Positions 23,819-33,933 are shown, numbered from the stretch's first letter. The stretch: 39,147 nt of DNA from Caenispirillum bisanense (GCA_945877815.1 CAMDWJ010000005.1:79549-118695); one strand, 5' to 3'. Notes: generated by a model from the sequence alone, not told the origin. Program-made: numbers and translations.

Positions 23819-26814
23819 TGGCACTGCGGGGCATCTACACGATCCCCGCCGGCTGGCCGTTTGTCGATGCGTTGGCCGCGGGCGTGCTCGCCGAAGTTGG
23901 ACCAACTCCCGAAGCGCTCGCCGACGTCACCATCTTGCTGCCGACCCGACGCGCCGTGCGATCCCTGCGCGAGGCTTTTTTGCGATCGAGCGACGGCCGG
24001 CCTTTGCTGTTGCCCCGCATGACGCCGCTCGGCGATCTCGATGAGGACGAATTGGCCATCGCTGGCGCCGATGAATTGTCGGGCGGCGGCCTGGATGTGC
24101 CGCCCGCGATCTCGGGCCTGCGCAGACAACTGCTGCTCGCCCGTCTGGTGCGCCAACAACAATTGGCGCGCGGCGCCCATATGCCGATCGAGCAGGCCGC
24201 CATGCTGGCGCTCGAACTCGGCCGCCTGATCGACCGCGTGCAGACCGAACGATTGTCGTTCGAGCGGCTCGCCGAGATCGTGCCCGAGGAACATGCTCAG
24301 CATTGGCAGGAAACGCTCAAGTTTCTCGAAATCGTCACCGCGCATTGGCCGGATATTCTAGCCGCCGAGGGCGCCATCGATTCCGCCGATCGGCGCAACC
24401 GGTTGCTCACGACCGAGACCGAACGTTGGCGCGCCAATCCACCGCAAGGATTGGTCGTCGCCGCCGGATCGACAGGCAGCATTCCCGCGACGGCGGACCT
24501 GCTGGCCGTGGTCGCCACGCTGCCACGCGGCTGTCTGGTCCTGCCGGGATTCGATCCGACGATGCCGCCCGATGTCGCCGCCGCTTCACTCGGCGATGCG
24601 CAGCATCCCCAACACGGCATGCTCCGCCTGCTCGATCGTCTCGACGAGCCCTTTGCGCGGGTCAAGCTCTGGCCCAATCAGCCGGCGCGCACGACACACC
24701 CCGATCGCGCAGGTCTCATGGCCGAGACCATGCGTCCTGCGGAAACGACTAAGGCCTGGCGCAATCTCGCTCCGCCCTCGATCGCATCCCTGGTGGACGT
24801 CACCCGCATCGATTGCCCGGGCGCCGACGAGGAAGCGCGCGTGATCGCGTTGCTGATGCGCGGCGTTCTTGAAATGCCGGCACGCACTGCCGCCCTGGTA
24901 ACGCCCGATCGAACCTTAGCGCGACGTGTTGCCGCCGAACTGCGGCGCTGGAACATCGAGATCGACGATTCCGCGGGCCAGCCGCTCGCCATAACACCGG
25001 TGGGCGCTTTCCTACGTCTCACTGCGGATCTCATCGCGCACGATGTGTCACCCGTGCAGCTTCTAGCATTCGCGAAACACCCCCTGGCCGCATGCGGTTT
25101 TGCGCCGGCAACGTTGCGCAGGCTGGTGCGACGGCTAGAAATGTTCGTGTTGCGCGGCCCGCGCCCGTCGCCCGGCACCGCCGGATTGCGCGCCGCTTGG
25201 TCCGTATCCAAGGCGAACAAGGATTCCGAGATCGAACACCTCATCGATCGGATCGAAGCCGCGATCCAGCCGATGGCGCTGCTTGCCAAGCAAGCGAGCG
25301 CGCCGTTCGCCGATCTGGTGGCCGCCCATGTGCGAATGAGCGAAGCGCTCTGTGCCAGCGACACCGAACACGGCGCAAAAAGATTGTGGGCCGGCGATGA
25401 CGGCGAGACGGCCGCCGGTTTCGTCGCCGAAGCCGTGGAAGCGGCGGGCGCGCTCGGCGATATCTCGCCCGGTTCCTACGCCGGATTGATCGAGGCGCTG
25501 CTGTCGGGCCGGGTCGTGCGCCCGCGCTACGGCGCCCATCCCCGCCTGTTCATCTGGGGGCTGCTCGAAGCGCGGCTCCAGCATGCCGGCCTGATGATCC
25601 TCGCCGGCCTCAACGAGGGAACGTGGCCGCCCGAAAGTGAAGCCGATCCGTGGATGAGCCGGCCCATGCGCAAGGCCTTCGGCTTGCCGCCGCCCGAGCG
25701 GCGCATTGGCCTGACCGCGCACGATTTCGCGCAAGCCTATGCGGCGCCGGAAGTCGTGCTGACCCGCGCGACAAGGGTCGACGGCACGCCGACGGTTGCC
25801 TCGCGCTGGCTCGTGAAGCTGGAGAAGATTCTCATCAAATTCGGCCTCGTGATGGAAGACGCCGACAGTGCACAGTGGCTGCACTGGCAAGCCTGGCTCG
25901 ATGCGCCTACTCAACCACAAGGCCCGCGCCCGGATCGCCGCCCGGCGCCACGCCCGCCGGTTTCTGCGCGGCCGCGCGAACTGTCGGTGACCCAGATCGA
26001 AACCTGGATGCGTGATCCCTATGCCGTCTATGCCCGCCATATTCTGAGGCTCAAGGAATTGGAGCCGCTCGACGCCCCCCCCGACCGCGCCGATTACGGC
26101 ACGATCATCCATCGTATCCTCGACGATTTCATTGCGCTCCACCCAAAGACACTTCCCGACGATGCCTACGACAAACTCTGCGCGCTGGGACTGGAGAAAT
26201 TCGCCGAACGCTCCATCCCGCCCGGCGTGCGTGCCTTCTGGTGGCCCCGATTCCAAAGGATCGCGCGCTGGTTCGTCGAGAGCGAGGCGGAACGCCGCGT
26301 CGGTCTCGACGAAATCGCGAGCGAAGAGCGTGGCAGCCTGAATTTCGATGGGCCGGCGGGCCCATTCAAATTGACCGCGATCGCCGACCGCATCGACCGG
26401 ATGAGCGACGGGACCTTGCGCATCCTCGATTACAAAACCGGCGCCGCGCCGAAGGCCCGCGAAATCGCCGCCGGCTTCGCGCCGCAGCTGCCTTTGGAAG
26501 CGGCCATCGCGGCCGCCGGGGGCTTCGCGCGGTTCGGCGCGTCCGAGGTCGCCGAGCTAGCCTTCCTGCGTCTCAGCGGCAGCGATCCCGCCGGCGAGAC
26601 GATCCCGGCGGCCAAGGACAAGAATCCCACAATGCTGGCCGCCGAGGCCCACGAAGGACTGACACATTTGATCGCGCAATTCGATCGACCCGACACGCCC
26701 TACGAGGCGCGGCCGCGGCCCGATATGGCGCCGCGCTACAGCGCCTATGAGCATCTCGCTCGCGTTAAGGAATGGGCACCCGGCGCGGACGGCGAAGGCG
26801 AGGGCGAGTCATGA
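23818..26814 (+). CDS. addB: Double-strand break repair protein AddB
   Basis: A 998-residue subunit of the AddAB helicase-nuclease that resects DNA ends to Chi-like sites and loads RecA. The inactive helicase-like N-terminal part has ILLPTRRAVRSLREAF, the middle LMILAGLNEGTWPPESEADPWMSRPMR, and the C-terminal RecB-type nuclease DYGTIIHRILDDF with LRILDYKTGAAPK (the D and K of the catalytic centre). The start codon overlaps the murU stop, and the 3' end overlaps addA. Long open frames on other strands here are GC-rich shadows. Confidence 0.96.
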   Translation: MALRGIYTIPAGWPFVDALAAGVLAEVGPTPEALADVTILLPTRRAVRSLREAFLRSSDGRPLLLPRMTPLGDLDEDELAIAGADELSGGGLDVPPAISGLRRQLLLARLVRQQQLARGAHMPIEQAAMLALELGRLIDRVQTERLSFERLAEIVPEEHAQHWQETLKFLEIVTAHWPDILAAEGAIDSADRRNRLLTTETERWRANPPQGLVVAAGSTGSIPATADLLAVVATLPRGCLVLPGFDPTMPPDVAAASLGDAQHPQHGMLRLLDRLDEPFARVKLWPNQPARTTHPDRAGLMAETMRPAETTKAWRNLAPPSIASLVDVTRIDCPGADEEARVIALLMRGVLEMPARTAALVTPDRTLARRVAAELRRWNIEIDDSAGQPLAITPVGAFLRLTADLIAHDVSPVQLLAFAKHPLAACGFAPATLRRLVRRLEMFVLRGPRPSPGTAGLRAAWSVSKANKDSEIEHLIDRIEAAIQPMALLAKQASAPFADLVAAHVRMSEALCASDTEHGAKRLWAGDDGETAAGFVAEAVEAAGALGDISPGSYAGLIEALLSGRVVRPRYGAHPRLFIWGLLEARLQHAGLMILAGLNEGTWPPESEADPWMSRPMRKAFGLPPPERRIGLTAHDFAQAYAAPEVVLTRATRVDGTPTVASRWLVKLEKILIKFGLVMEDADSAQWLHWQAWLDAPTQPQGPRPDRRPAPRPPVSARPRELSVTQIETWMRDPYAVYARHILRLKELEPLDAPPDRADYGTIIHRILDDFIALHPKTLPDDAYDKLCALGLEKFAERSIPPGVRAFWWPRFQRIARWFVESEAERRVGLDEIASEERGSLNFDGPAGPFKLTAIADRIDRMSDGTLRILDYKTGAAPKAREIAAGFAPQLPLEAAIAAAGGFARFGASEVAELAFLRLSGSDPAGETIPAAKDKNPTMLAAEAHEGLTHLIAQFDRPDTPYEARPRPDMAPRYSAYEHLARVKEWAPGADGEGEGES

Positions 26815-29800
26815 GCGAGCCGCGCGAGCCCCTCGACCTTGCCGCCGAACGCCAACGCGCCGCAGCGGACGCGCTCGCATCGGTCTGGGTCTCGGCCTCG
26901 GCCGGCACGGGAAAGACCAAGGTCCTGACCGACCGCGTGCTCAGCCTATTGGTCACACGCCCCGATCTGGAGCCGCATCGCATCCTCTGCCTCACCTTCA
27001 CGCGCGCGGCGGCGGCGGAAATGGCGAGCCGCGTCGCCGATCGGCTCGGCCGCTGGGCGCTGGCCGACGAAGCCGATCTGACTCAAGAACTTGTCGCCCT
27101 GCTCGGCCATCCGCCGAGCGAGCGTCAAAGTGCCCGCGCGCGCCAATTGCTGGCGGCCGTTCTCGATGCGCCGGGCGGCATGACGATCATGACCATCCAT
27201 GCCTTTTGCCAGTCGTTGCTGCGGCGCTTTCCGTTAGAAGCGCAGATAGCACCCCACTTCGCGCTGGTCGAGGAACGCGACGCCGCCGACATGCTGGCCG
27301 ATGCGTTGGAGGAAGTCCTTTCGCGCGCCATCGGCGGCCGCGACGAACTTTTGGCCCAGGCGCTCGGCGCGATCACGCGTCATGTCCAAGACGGCGAACA
27401 ATTCACATCGCTGATCAAATCCTTGACCGCCGCACGCGGGCGCGTGCGACGCCTGATCGAACACGCGGGCGGGATCGAGAGCGCCGTCATTCGGCTCTAC
27501 GAAGCGCTCGGTATCGATCGTGCCGAGACGATGGAGAGCATCGCCGCCACAGCTTCCGACGACAGCGCCTTCGATGCCGCAGCGCTGCGGCGTGCCTGCA
27601 AGGTGCTCTCCGGCGGCAAGAAGAGCGACCAGGATCGCGGCACCCTGATGGCCGCTTTTCTCGCCAAGACCGAGCGCTTGCCCGTCGATTTCGACTCCTA
27701 TTGCGCTGCTTACCTCACAGCCGGGCGCACGATCCGCGCAAGTCTCATCACCAAAGACCTCGCGCTCCAGAATCCGGATATCGCCGAGAGCCTGCTGCGC
27801 GAAGCGGATCGATTGTTCCAGACTTGTGCGCGGATGCGCTCGGCCGAGATCGCGCGTTGCACGGCGGCACTTTTGCACATCGGCGCGGCCCTGCTCGCGC
27901 AATATGAACGGCGCAAAGCCGATCGCGGGCTGGTCGACTATGACGATTTGATCGCGCAGGCGAGTGCCCTGCTGTCGCGTCCCGGCATCGCGCCCTGGGT
28001 ACTCTACAAACTCGACGGCGGCATCGATCATATCTTGATCGACGAGGCGCAGGATACGAGTCCCAACCAATGGGCGATCGTGCGAGCCCTGGCAGAAGAA
28101 TTTTTCGCCGGGCTCGGTCAGCATGACACCCCGCGCACAATTTTCGCAGTCGGCGATCTCAAGCAATCCATTTATAGTTTCCAGGGCGCGGATCCATACT
28201 TTTTCCAACAGATGCGCGACGTGTTCGAGGAACGCGTGACGGCGGCACACGGGCGTTGGCGTCCGGTCGAACTCGAGGTTTCCTTCCGCTCCGCTCCGGC
28301 CGTATTGACGGCTATCGATGCGATCTTCGAACAGCCCGATGCCAGCGACGGCGTCGCCCTGGACGAGCGCGCGATCCGGCATATCGCGCGGCGTGTCGGC
28401 GAAGCCGGCCTGGTCGAACTCTGGCCCGCCGTCAGCCCGCGCGAGGCCGAAGGGCCGACGCCGTGGAAACCGCCGGTCGAACGCATTCGCGCCGATTCGG
28501 CGCAGACGCGTCTCGCGCGCCTCATCGCGGCGCGCATCGAGCGCATGGTCGCCACACGCGAAATGCTGACCTCGGAGGGGCGCCCCATCCGCCCCGGCGA
28601 TATCATCGTGTTGGTGCGCCACCGCACGGGATTCGTCGACGATCTCGTCCGGGCGCTGAAGGAATTGCGCATCGATGTCGCCGGTGCCGACCGCATGCAT
28701 CTCGTCCAACAAATGGCGGTCATGGATCTGATGGCGCTCGGTCATGTAGCACTTTTGCCCGAAGACGATCTGACCCTGGCGACGGTCCTGAAAGGCCCTT
28801 TGATCGAGTTGAGCGAAGAGCAGCTTTTCACCCTCGCGCACGCGCGGACCGGCACCTTGTGGGATGCACTCAGACTCCAAGCGCGCAATGACGATACCTT
28901 CGCGGGCGCCTTCGGTATCTTGAGCACGATCCTGGCGCGCGCCGATATTCTCGCACCTTACGAATTCTATTCCGAAATTCTCGGCGGCCCTCTACGCGGG
29001 CGCGAAAAGCTTCTGACCCGTCTCGGGCCGGACGCGGAAGACCCGCTCGCCGAATTCGTCAATCTGGCGCTCGCCTACGAAAAAGCCCATGTGCCGACGC
29101 TCGAAGGCTTCCTGCATTGGATCGAGGTCGGCGATGTCGAGATCAAGCGCGACCTCGAACACGGCGAGCGCGATGCGGTGCGCGTGCTCACCGTGCATGG
29201 CGCCAAGGGGCTCGAAGCGCCGATCGTCTTCCTGCCAGATACCTTGCAAGTACCGCGCCTCGACGAACGCTTTTTTTGGCCATCCGATAAGCACGACGAG
29301 GAATTCCTCGTCTGGGCGCCCAAGCGCGCGCTGCACGATCCGCTCTGTGATACCGAGCGCGAGGCAGTCAAAAGCCTGCGCGAGCAGGAATATCGCCGAC
29401 TTCTCTATGTGGCGCTGACCCGCGCACGCGACCGCCTCTATATCTGCGGCTGGCACACCAAGACCAAAGCGCCGGACGGTTGTTGGTACAACCTGATCGA
29501 ACGCGGTCTTTCCGGGATCGCCGAGACCGTCGACGACGAATTCCTCGCCGCCGCGGAGGAAACGGACGCCAGCACGGTTCTAAGACTGCAATCGCCCCAG
29601 ACAGAACCCATCAAATCGCACCAAGCCAAAGCAGACATCGCGGTCCTCCCGCTGCCGTCCTGGGTGCGCACCGCGGCGCCGGTCGAAGAATCGCCGCCCC
29701 GTCCCTTGGCCCCGTCGCGCCCGGACGGCGCGGAGCCGCCCGTCGTGTCGCCGCTCGGCGAGGATCAGGGTGCACGTTTCCGGCGCGGACGCATCGTCCA

Positions 29801-30287
29801 CAGCCTGTTGCAGACCCTGCCGGATATCGCACCGCACGACCGCCAGGCGGCGGCGCGGCGCTTCGTCGCCCGCCCCGCCCACGATCTTGCGCCGGACGAA
29901 CAAGACGCGATCGTGCGCGAAACCCTGGCCGTGTTGAGCGCGCCCGAATCGGCTTTTTTGTTTGCGCCGGGCTCGCGTGCGGAAGTGCCTTTGGTCGGTC
30001 GAATCGGCGATTCCGTCATTTCCGCGCAGCTCGACCGGATCGCGGTCACAGCCGAATCGGTCAGCGTCGTCGACTTCAAGACCAACCGCCCGCCGCCTGC
30101 CAACCCGGCCGACGTCCCCGATATCTATCTGCAACAAATGGCGATCTACCGGGCCGCGCTGGCCCTGGTTTATCCCGGCAAACGCATCGATTGTTACCTG
30201 CTCTGGACCGATGCCACCCGGCTCATGCAACTCCCCGAGGAACTACTAAAACTACGTCACCTTGACGCTGCGCCCCCCCAAACCTAG
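26811..30287 (+). CDS. addA: Double-strand break repair helicase AddA
   Basis: A 1158-residue UvrD-like helicase with C-terminal nuclease, partner of AddB. Motifs in order: Walker A VSASAGTGKTKVLTDRVL, Ia LCLTFTRAAAAEM, MTIHAFCQSLLRRFP, Walker B ILIDEAQDTSPNQW, GDLKQSIYSFQGADP, VTVHGAKGLEAPIVFL, YVALTRARDRLYI, and nuclease VVDFKTNRPPP near the end. ATG 26811 overlaps the addB stop (ATGA). trxA follows after 57 bp that contains a small hairpin (CGGGC/GCCCG, 30309-30322). Confidence 0.97.
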   Translation: MSEPREPLDLAAERQRAAADALASVWVSASAGTGKTKVLTDRVLSLLVTRPDLEPHRILCLTFTRAAAAEMASRVADRLGRWALADEADLTQELVALLGHPPSERQSARARQLLAAVLDAPGGMTIMTIHAFCQSLLRRFPLEAQIAPHFALVEERDAADMLADALEEVLSRAIGGRDELLAQALGAITRHVQDGEQFTSLIKSLTAARGRVRRLIEHAGGIESAVIRLYEALGIDRAETMESIAATASDDSAFDAAALRRACKVLSGGKKSDQDRGTLMAAFLAKTERLPVDFDSYCAAYLTAGRTIRASLITKDLALQNPDIAESLLREADRLFQTCARMRSAEIARCTAALLHIGAALLAQYERRKADRGLVDYDDLIAQASALLSRPGIAPWVLYKLDGGIDHILIDEAQDTSPNQWAIVRALAEEFFAGLGQHDTPRTIFAVGDLKQSIYSFQGADPYFFQQMRDVFEERVTAAHGRWRPVELEVSFRSAPAVLTAIDAIFEQPDASDGVALDERAIRHIARRVGEAGLVELWPAVSPREAEGPTPWKPPVERIRADSAQTRLARLIAARIERMVATREMLTSEGRPIRPGDIIVLVRHRTGFVDDLVRALKELRIDVAGADRMHLVQQMAVMDLMALGHVALLPEDDLTLATVLKGPLIELSEEQLFTLAHARTGTLWDALRLQARNDDTFAGAFGILSTILARADILAPYEFYSEILGGPLRGREKLLTRLGPDAEDPLAEFVNLALAYEKAHVPTLEGFLHWIEVGDVEIKRDLEHGERDAVRVLTVHGAKGLEAPIVFLPDTLQVPRLDERFFWPSDKHDEEFLVWAPKRALHDPLCDTEREAVKSLREQEYRRLLYVALTRARDRLYICGWHTKTKAPDGCWYNLIERGLSGIAETVDDEFLAAAEETDASTVLRLQSPQTEPIKSHQAKADIAVLPLPSWVRTAAPVEESPPRPLAPSRPDGAEPPVVSPLGEDQGARFRRGRIVHSLLQTLPDIAPHDRQAAARRFVARPAHDLAPDEQDAIVRETLAVLSAPESAFLFAPGSRAEVPLVGRIGDSVISAQLDRIAVTAESVSVVDFKTNRPPPANPADVPDIYLQQMAIYRAALALVYPGKRIDCYLLWTDATRLMQLPEELLKLRHLDAAPPQT

Positions 30288-30344
30288 ATTCAGCTCAACA
30301 ATCCCCTACGGGCATCAGCCCGGCAAACGACAGGATTTTCCCAT

Positions 30345-30662
30345 ATGTCCAAGCCAGTGAGCGATTCCTCCTTCAAAGCCGACGTTCTCGACGCAACCGG
30401 CCCGGTTTTGGTCGATTTCTGGGCCGAATGGTGCGGCCCGTGCAAACAGATCGCCCCCGCTCTTGAGGAAATCGCCACCGAACTGGACGGCAAGCTGACG
30501 ATCGCCAAGGTCAACGTGGACGAAAATCCTCAGACTCCCGGGCAATACGGCATCCGCGGCATTCCCACCCTGATGCTGTTCAAGGATGGCAAGGTCGCGG
30601 CGACCAAGGTTGGCGCACTGCCCAAGAACAAGCTCAAGGAATGGATCGAATCGGTCATTTAA
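30345..30662 (+). CDS. trxA: Thioredoxin 1
   Basis: A 105-residue classic thioredoxin that reduces protein disulfides. The active site [11 protein letters not shown] has Cys30 and Cys33, and the cis-proline loop [11 protein letters not shown] is present. AGGA lies 9 nt upstream of the ATG. Its position after addA is the common alphaproteobacterial order. A terminator follows. Confidence 0.97.
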   Translation: MSKPVSDSSFKADVLDATGPVLVDFWAEWCGPCKQIAPALEEIATELDGKLTIAKVNVDENPQTPGQYGIRGIPTLMLFKDGKVAATKVGALPKNKLKEWIESVI

Positions 30663-30733
30663 CGTATCGAGAATTCCCGATTCAGCATCGAAAACCGCCC
30701 TGCGGGGATCGAGAACGGGCGTAGGATTAACAC

Positions 30734-30765
30734 AGGCCCCGCCGGCGACGGCGGGGCCTTGGTTT
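30734..30765 (+). terminator. Rho-independent terminator after trxA
   Basis: AGGCCCCGCC (30734-30743) pairs perfectly with GGCGGGGCCT (30750-30759) around a 6-nt loop, followed by TGGTTT. The T-run is short but the stem is strong. It separates trxA from the methyltransferase gene. Confidence 0.8.
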
Positions 30766-30783
30766 AGGGGGAAACCGACCGAC

Positions 30784-32346
30784 ATGTCCGACGGGTATCT
30801 CACCGATACGCCCTATACCTGGGGCTTCTATGCCGAATTGAATCCGGTTTTTCTCAACTATGTCTGTCTGCTCAACGGACATACGCCGCGCCCGCTCGAC
30901 CAACCATTCGTCTATTGCGATCTCGGCTGCGGCAACGGCGTCACCATCGCCGCACTGGCGCAACTGTTTCCCCATGCGAAATTTGTCGGTGTGGATTTCA
31001 ACGCGCAGCATATCGCCAATGCAACAAAACTTGCCGCCGATGCGGGCCTGACCAATGTCGAATTCTTCCAGGCCGATTTCGCCGAATTGAAGGCGCGTGG
31101 CCTTCCGGAATTCGATTTCATCGTCCTGCACGGCGTCTATTCCTGGGTCGATCCCGAACGACGCGACAATATCCGCGAATTCCTGAAGACCCATGTGAAG
31201 CCCGCCGGCATCGTCTATGTCAGCTACGACACCATGCCGGGCTGGGCGGCGCTCGCCCCCTTGCGCGAGCTGATGGTTCAGCATACGCGCCATCTCGTCA
31301 CCGATTCCGCGACCAAAGCGCAGGCCGGTCTCGATTTCATCACGTATTTGCGCAATAACAAGGCGGGCTTCTTCGAGGATAATCCGCCGCTCGCCGCCTT
31401 TGTCGACGAGATCTCGAAACAAAGCCTGAGCTACGTCGCGCACGAATTCTTCGGCGGCGCGATCAAGCCCTATTACTTTCGCGAAGTCGCGAGCGAGATG
31501 CGCAGCGCCGGGCTCACCTATTCCGGCAGCGCCCTTCTGCATCTCAATTTCATCGATATCGCCGTGCCGCAGGAATTCCGCTCCCTGCTGGCGAAATCCA
31601 CCTCGCGCCACGAATTCGAAGGCAACGGCGATTTCATCCGCAACCAGCGCTTCCGCAAGGACGTGTTCGTGATGAGCCGCGAGCCCGGCGGCCATGGCGG
31701 CGAACCCGCACTGAAGCCCGCGCAACAGGCCGCAGCACTTGCCGAAATTCCGTTCGCCAACTTGTGTTCCGCAGCTTCGTTCAAGCGCGAGCATCGGTTC
31801 GGCGACGTCGAGCTTAAATTCATCGCCGACGTGTTCGAGCGCGTGATCGAGGCCTGCGCCGCCGGCGCAAAATCGGTCAACCAACTGGTCCAGATCGACG
31901 GACTATCTGCTTACGGCCCGGAGCTGCTGACCGATGCGATAAGGTTCCTGAGCGTCGGCGGACAACTCGTCCCAGTTACACGTGCGACGACGGCACCGAC
32001 ACCAGCCGCCTTGAGCGCCGAGCGTTACAATTTCCCGGCACGCCTCAACATCTCGCTGCTCAAGACCCGCCTTCTGCGCCAACCCGCCATCGGACTCGTT
32101 GCGCCCAGAACCGGTCTCGGCATCGAAGTCGCCATGGTGGACGCGCTATTCGCGCTCTGCTCGGCCGAAGCCAAGCGCGACAGCGTCGGCAGCTGGGCCT
32201 ACCGGCGGCTGCTGGAATCTGGCCAGGAGATGATCTTCGAAGGCGGCGGCACGGAATTGGCGGCGGTCGAAACCGCACTCGCCACGTTCCGTTCCCAACG
32301 GCTGTCCAAGTTCATCGAACTCGGAATCCTCGAACCCGCGAGCTAA
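30784..32346 (+). CDS. SAM-dependent methyltransferase with regulatory domain
   Basis: A 520-residue class I methyltransferase. Motif I is YCDLGCGNGVTIAAL (about residues 43-57), followed by VGVDFNAQHIANA, FFQADFAEL and FDFIVLHGVYSWV. After residue about 180 it continues into a helical region with SLSYVAHEFFGG and YFREVASEM, typical of the methyltransferase regulatory domain (PKMT-like, PF10119), and a C-terminal extension. Protein or glycan methylation is the usual guess for the family; the substrate is unknown. Its stop codon overlaps a stray copy of the folC 3' end. A diverged copy of its last ~35 codons lies 4.1 kb downstream. Confidence 0.9.
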   Translation: MSDGYLTDTPYTWGFYAELNPVFLNYVCLLNGHTPRPLDQPFVYCDLGCGNGVTIAALAQLFPHAKFVGVDFNAQHIANATKLAADAGLTNVEFFQADFAELKARGLPEFDFIVLHGVYSWVDPERRDNIREFLKTHVKPAGIVYVSYDTMPGWAALAPLRELMVQHTRHLVTDSATKAQAGLDFITYLRNNKAGFFEDNPPLAAFVDEISKQSLSYVAHEFFGGAIKPYYFREVASEMRSAGLTYSGSALLHLNFIDIAVPQEFRSLLAKSTSRHEFEGNGDFIRNQRFRKDVFVMSREPGGHGGEPALKPAQQAAALAEIPFANLCSAASFKREHRFGDVELKFIADVFERVIEACAAGAKSVNQLVQIDGLSAYGPELLTDAIRFLSVGGQLVPVTRATTAPTPAALSAERYNFPARLNISLLKTRLLRQPAIGLVAPRTGLGIEVAMVDALFALCSAEAKRDSVGSWAYRRLLESGQEMIFEGGGTELAAVETALATFRSQRLSKFIELGILEPAS

Positions 32347-32405
32347 CCGTTCTCGGCGAGCACGCTGCCCGCGAGATAGAGCGAACCGCAGATCAGCATG
32401 CGCGC
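32250..32405. repeat. Direct repeat, left copy (methyltransferase-folC junction)
   Basis: This segment aligns without gaps to 36360-36515 at a constant offset of 4110. By hand count about 25 of some 155 positions differ, most of them in the methyltransferase half; the last 70 bases differ at only about five. It spans the last 32 codons of the methyltransferase and the final 20 codons of folC on the opposite strand. The copies bracket the metal-related cassette. Confidence 0.85.
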
Positions 32406-32425
32406 GCCGGCCTGCATTTCCGCCG
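32343..32425 (-). pseudogene. folC 3'-end fragment
   Basis: Read leftwards, this encodes AGARMLICGSLYLAGSVLAENG and a stop, nearly the same as the end of the intact folC (PARILMCGSLYLAGSVLAENG). Homology fades upstream of about 32425; the rest of the gene is missing. It is a remnant of a related but not identical folC, left by the event that brought in the cassette. Not expected to be expressed. From 32426 to 32529 I see no gene. Confidence 0.82.
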
Positions 32426-32529
32426 ACGGCGTGAATCACGATCGACCGATTTCGGAGTCCCTACTCGATTCGGGCCAATGTCGTCGCGCTCTCGGAATCG
32501 CTCACGCTCCTTTAGGCGTTACGCAATGG

Positions 32530-33162
32530 CTAGAGCATCCGCTTGATGTCGGAATACTCGCCTTCGGCACGCAAGGTAATGGTCACGTCTTTCTTGCCGC
32601 GATTGCGCCAAAACCAACCATGCTGACCGTCGAACTTGGCTTCGACCACACCGTCATCCTTCTCGACGCTTCGTCCCTTTTTGTAGCTTATCTCGGCACC
32701 GCCGCCGTCGCCATGCAGATCGAAATTGACCGTGCCGCCCTCAGACGCCCAGTTGAACTTCGCCTTCGCGCCTTTTTTCATCGCGAGCTTGATTTCGGCG
32801 CCTTCACCGGGTTTGAGCGTTAGCGTCATCTCGTCCTTACGCCCTGCCGGCGCTTGCGCATGCGCCGGGGAAATGAAAAGCATCGCGACAGCCCGGCCGA
32901 TCAGGCTCGATTGATCTTCGCGACCCTTTTTCTTATCGCCAGCACGGTCGCGTTCGGCTTCCTCGGCGAGCTGCATTTTGATCTCGCCCATTTCGGAGAG
33001 GCCGAGAAATCGGCCAATTCCCGTCGGATCGATCGCATATTCGGACGGCAGTACGACCGTCACCAGGATCGCGACCGCCGCCACGATCGCAATGATTGTC
33101 GAGCGGATCAATTGGGGCGTGGTGGGCAATTCGTCTCGGGTTGGCTTGTCCGTATTGTACAT
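32530..33162 (-). CDS. Transmembrane anchor protein with GOLD-like domain
   Basis: A 210-residue protein of the group annotated as transmembrane anchor proteins next to hupE genes. ATG 33162 follows GGGAAAG. A short polar N-terminus leads to one membrane helix (residues about 19-39: STIIAIVAAVAILVTVVLP), the family segment YAIDPTGIGRFLGL, a charged linker (MQLAEEAERDRAGDKKKG), a second hydrophobic stretch (AVAMLFISPAHAQ), and a beta-rich domain. That domain (TLTLKPGEGAEIKLAMKKG, VNFDLHG, DGQHGWFWRNRG, DVTITLRAEGEY) resembles the emp24/GOLD beta-sandwich in its pattern. It is probably membrane-anchored with the beta domain in the periplasm. In operon with hupE. Confidence 0.8.
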   Translation of the reverse strand: MYNTDKPTRDELPTTPQLIRSTIIAIVAAVAILVTVVLPSEYAIDPTGIGRFLGLSEMGEIKMQLAEEAERDRAGDKKKGREDQSSLIGRAVAMLFISPAHAQAPAGRKDEMTLTLKPGEGAEIKLAMKKGAKAKFNWASEGGTVNFDLHGDGGGAEISYKKGRSVEKDDGVVEAKFDGQHGWFWRNRGKKDVTITLRAEGEYSDIKRML

Positions 33163-33182
33163 TTGAATTTTCTTTCCCAGAA

Positions 33183-33902
33183 CTAGGCAACCATGAGGCC
33201 GGTGAGGTGATAACCGATCAGAACGAATCCGGCCGTCATGACGACGACATTTGCCGTATAGGCATGCTGCCAGAAGCTGTCGGTCCGGCGCCAATAACCC
33301 ATGACTATCAAGATGGCACTCAAGGCAAGCAATTGACCGATTTCGACGCCGACATTGAAGGCCAGAAGGTTGGGGACGAGCCCATCGGGCGAAATGTCAT
33401 AGTCAATGACCTTGCTGGCAAGGCCGAATCCGTGGAACAGGCCGAAGATCAATGTGGCTGCCTTGGTATTCGGCTGAAAACCGAACCAACGTTGAAAGGC
33501 GCCAAGATTGTCGAGCGACTTATAGACCACGGATAGGCCGATAATGGCGTCAATGATGTAACTGTTGATGCCGAAATTGAAATAGACGCCGAGTAACATC
33601 GTCGTCGAATGGCCGAGCGCGAACAGGCTGACGTAAAGGGCAATATGGTTCAAACGATAGAGGAAGAAGATCACGCCCAACAGGAACAAGATGTGATCGT
33701 ACCCCGTCATCATATGCTTGGCGCCGAGATACAGAAACGGGATCAGATGAACGCCCGCGATCTCTTGGATGTAGCCCTTATCGCCTTCGGCGACCGCATG
33801 GGCTGAGGCGGGACTTCCCCACAGCAGCAATCCGAACAAAGTGCAAACGGCGAGGAACCCATATCGGGCTGTCTCGCGTCGGCGGAATGACAAAGGCAGC
33901 AA
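33183..33902 (-). CDS. hupE: HupE/UreJ-family membrane protein
   Basis: A 239-residue protein with a signal-like N-terminus (FLAVCTLFGLLLWGSPASAHA) and about six further membrane helices. The conserved segment KHMMTGYDHILFLLGV and later HGFGLAS and FNVGVEIGQLLAL identify the HupE/UreJ_2 group. HupE proteins are nickel or cobalt permeases usually tied to hydrogenase or urease, but neither enzyme is in this window. The start is TTG 33902 (GAGGGA 3 nt upstream) or TTG 33893 with better spacing. It shares a palindromic operator with the divergent nickel-sensor gene, and the anchor protein follows after 20 nt. Confidence 0.88.
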   Translation of the reverse strand: MLPLSFRRRETARYGFLAVCTLFGLLLWGSPASAHAVAEGDKGYIQEIAGVHLIPFLYLGAKHMMTGYDHILFLLGVIFFLYRLNHIALYVSLFALGHSTTMLLGVYFNFGINSYIIDAIIGLSVVYKSLDNLGAFQRWFGFQPNTKAATLIFGLFHGFGLASKVIDYDISPDGLVPNLLAFNVGVEIGQLLALSAILIVMGYWRRTDSFWQHAYTANVVVMTAGFVLIGYHLTGLMVA

Positions 33903-33933
33903 AAGTCCCTCTTTCGATAAGGTTGGGCGGTCC

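Noticed and set aside
26747-28880. Very long open frames overlapping addA (386 residues forward from 26747, 548 residues reverse from 28880)
   Set aside because: They are shadows of the GC-rich addA gene: Arg/Ala/Gly-rich or compositionally odd products without domains, while the addA frame carries all helicase and nuclease motifs.
32398-33186. Forward frames opposite the anchor protein gene
   Set aside because: They lack ribosome sites and family features and mirror the coding strand of the anchor gene.
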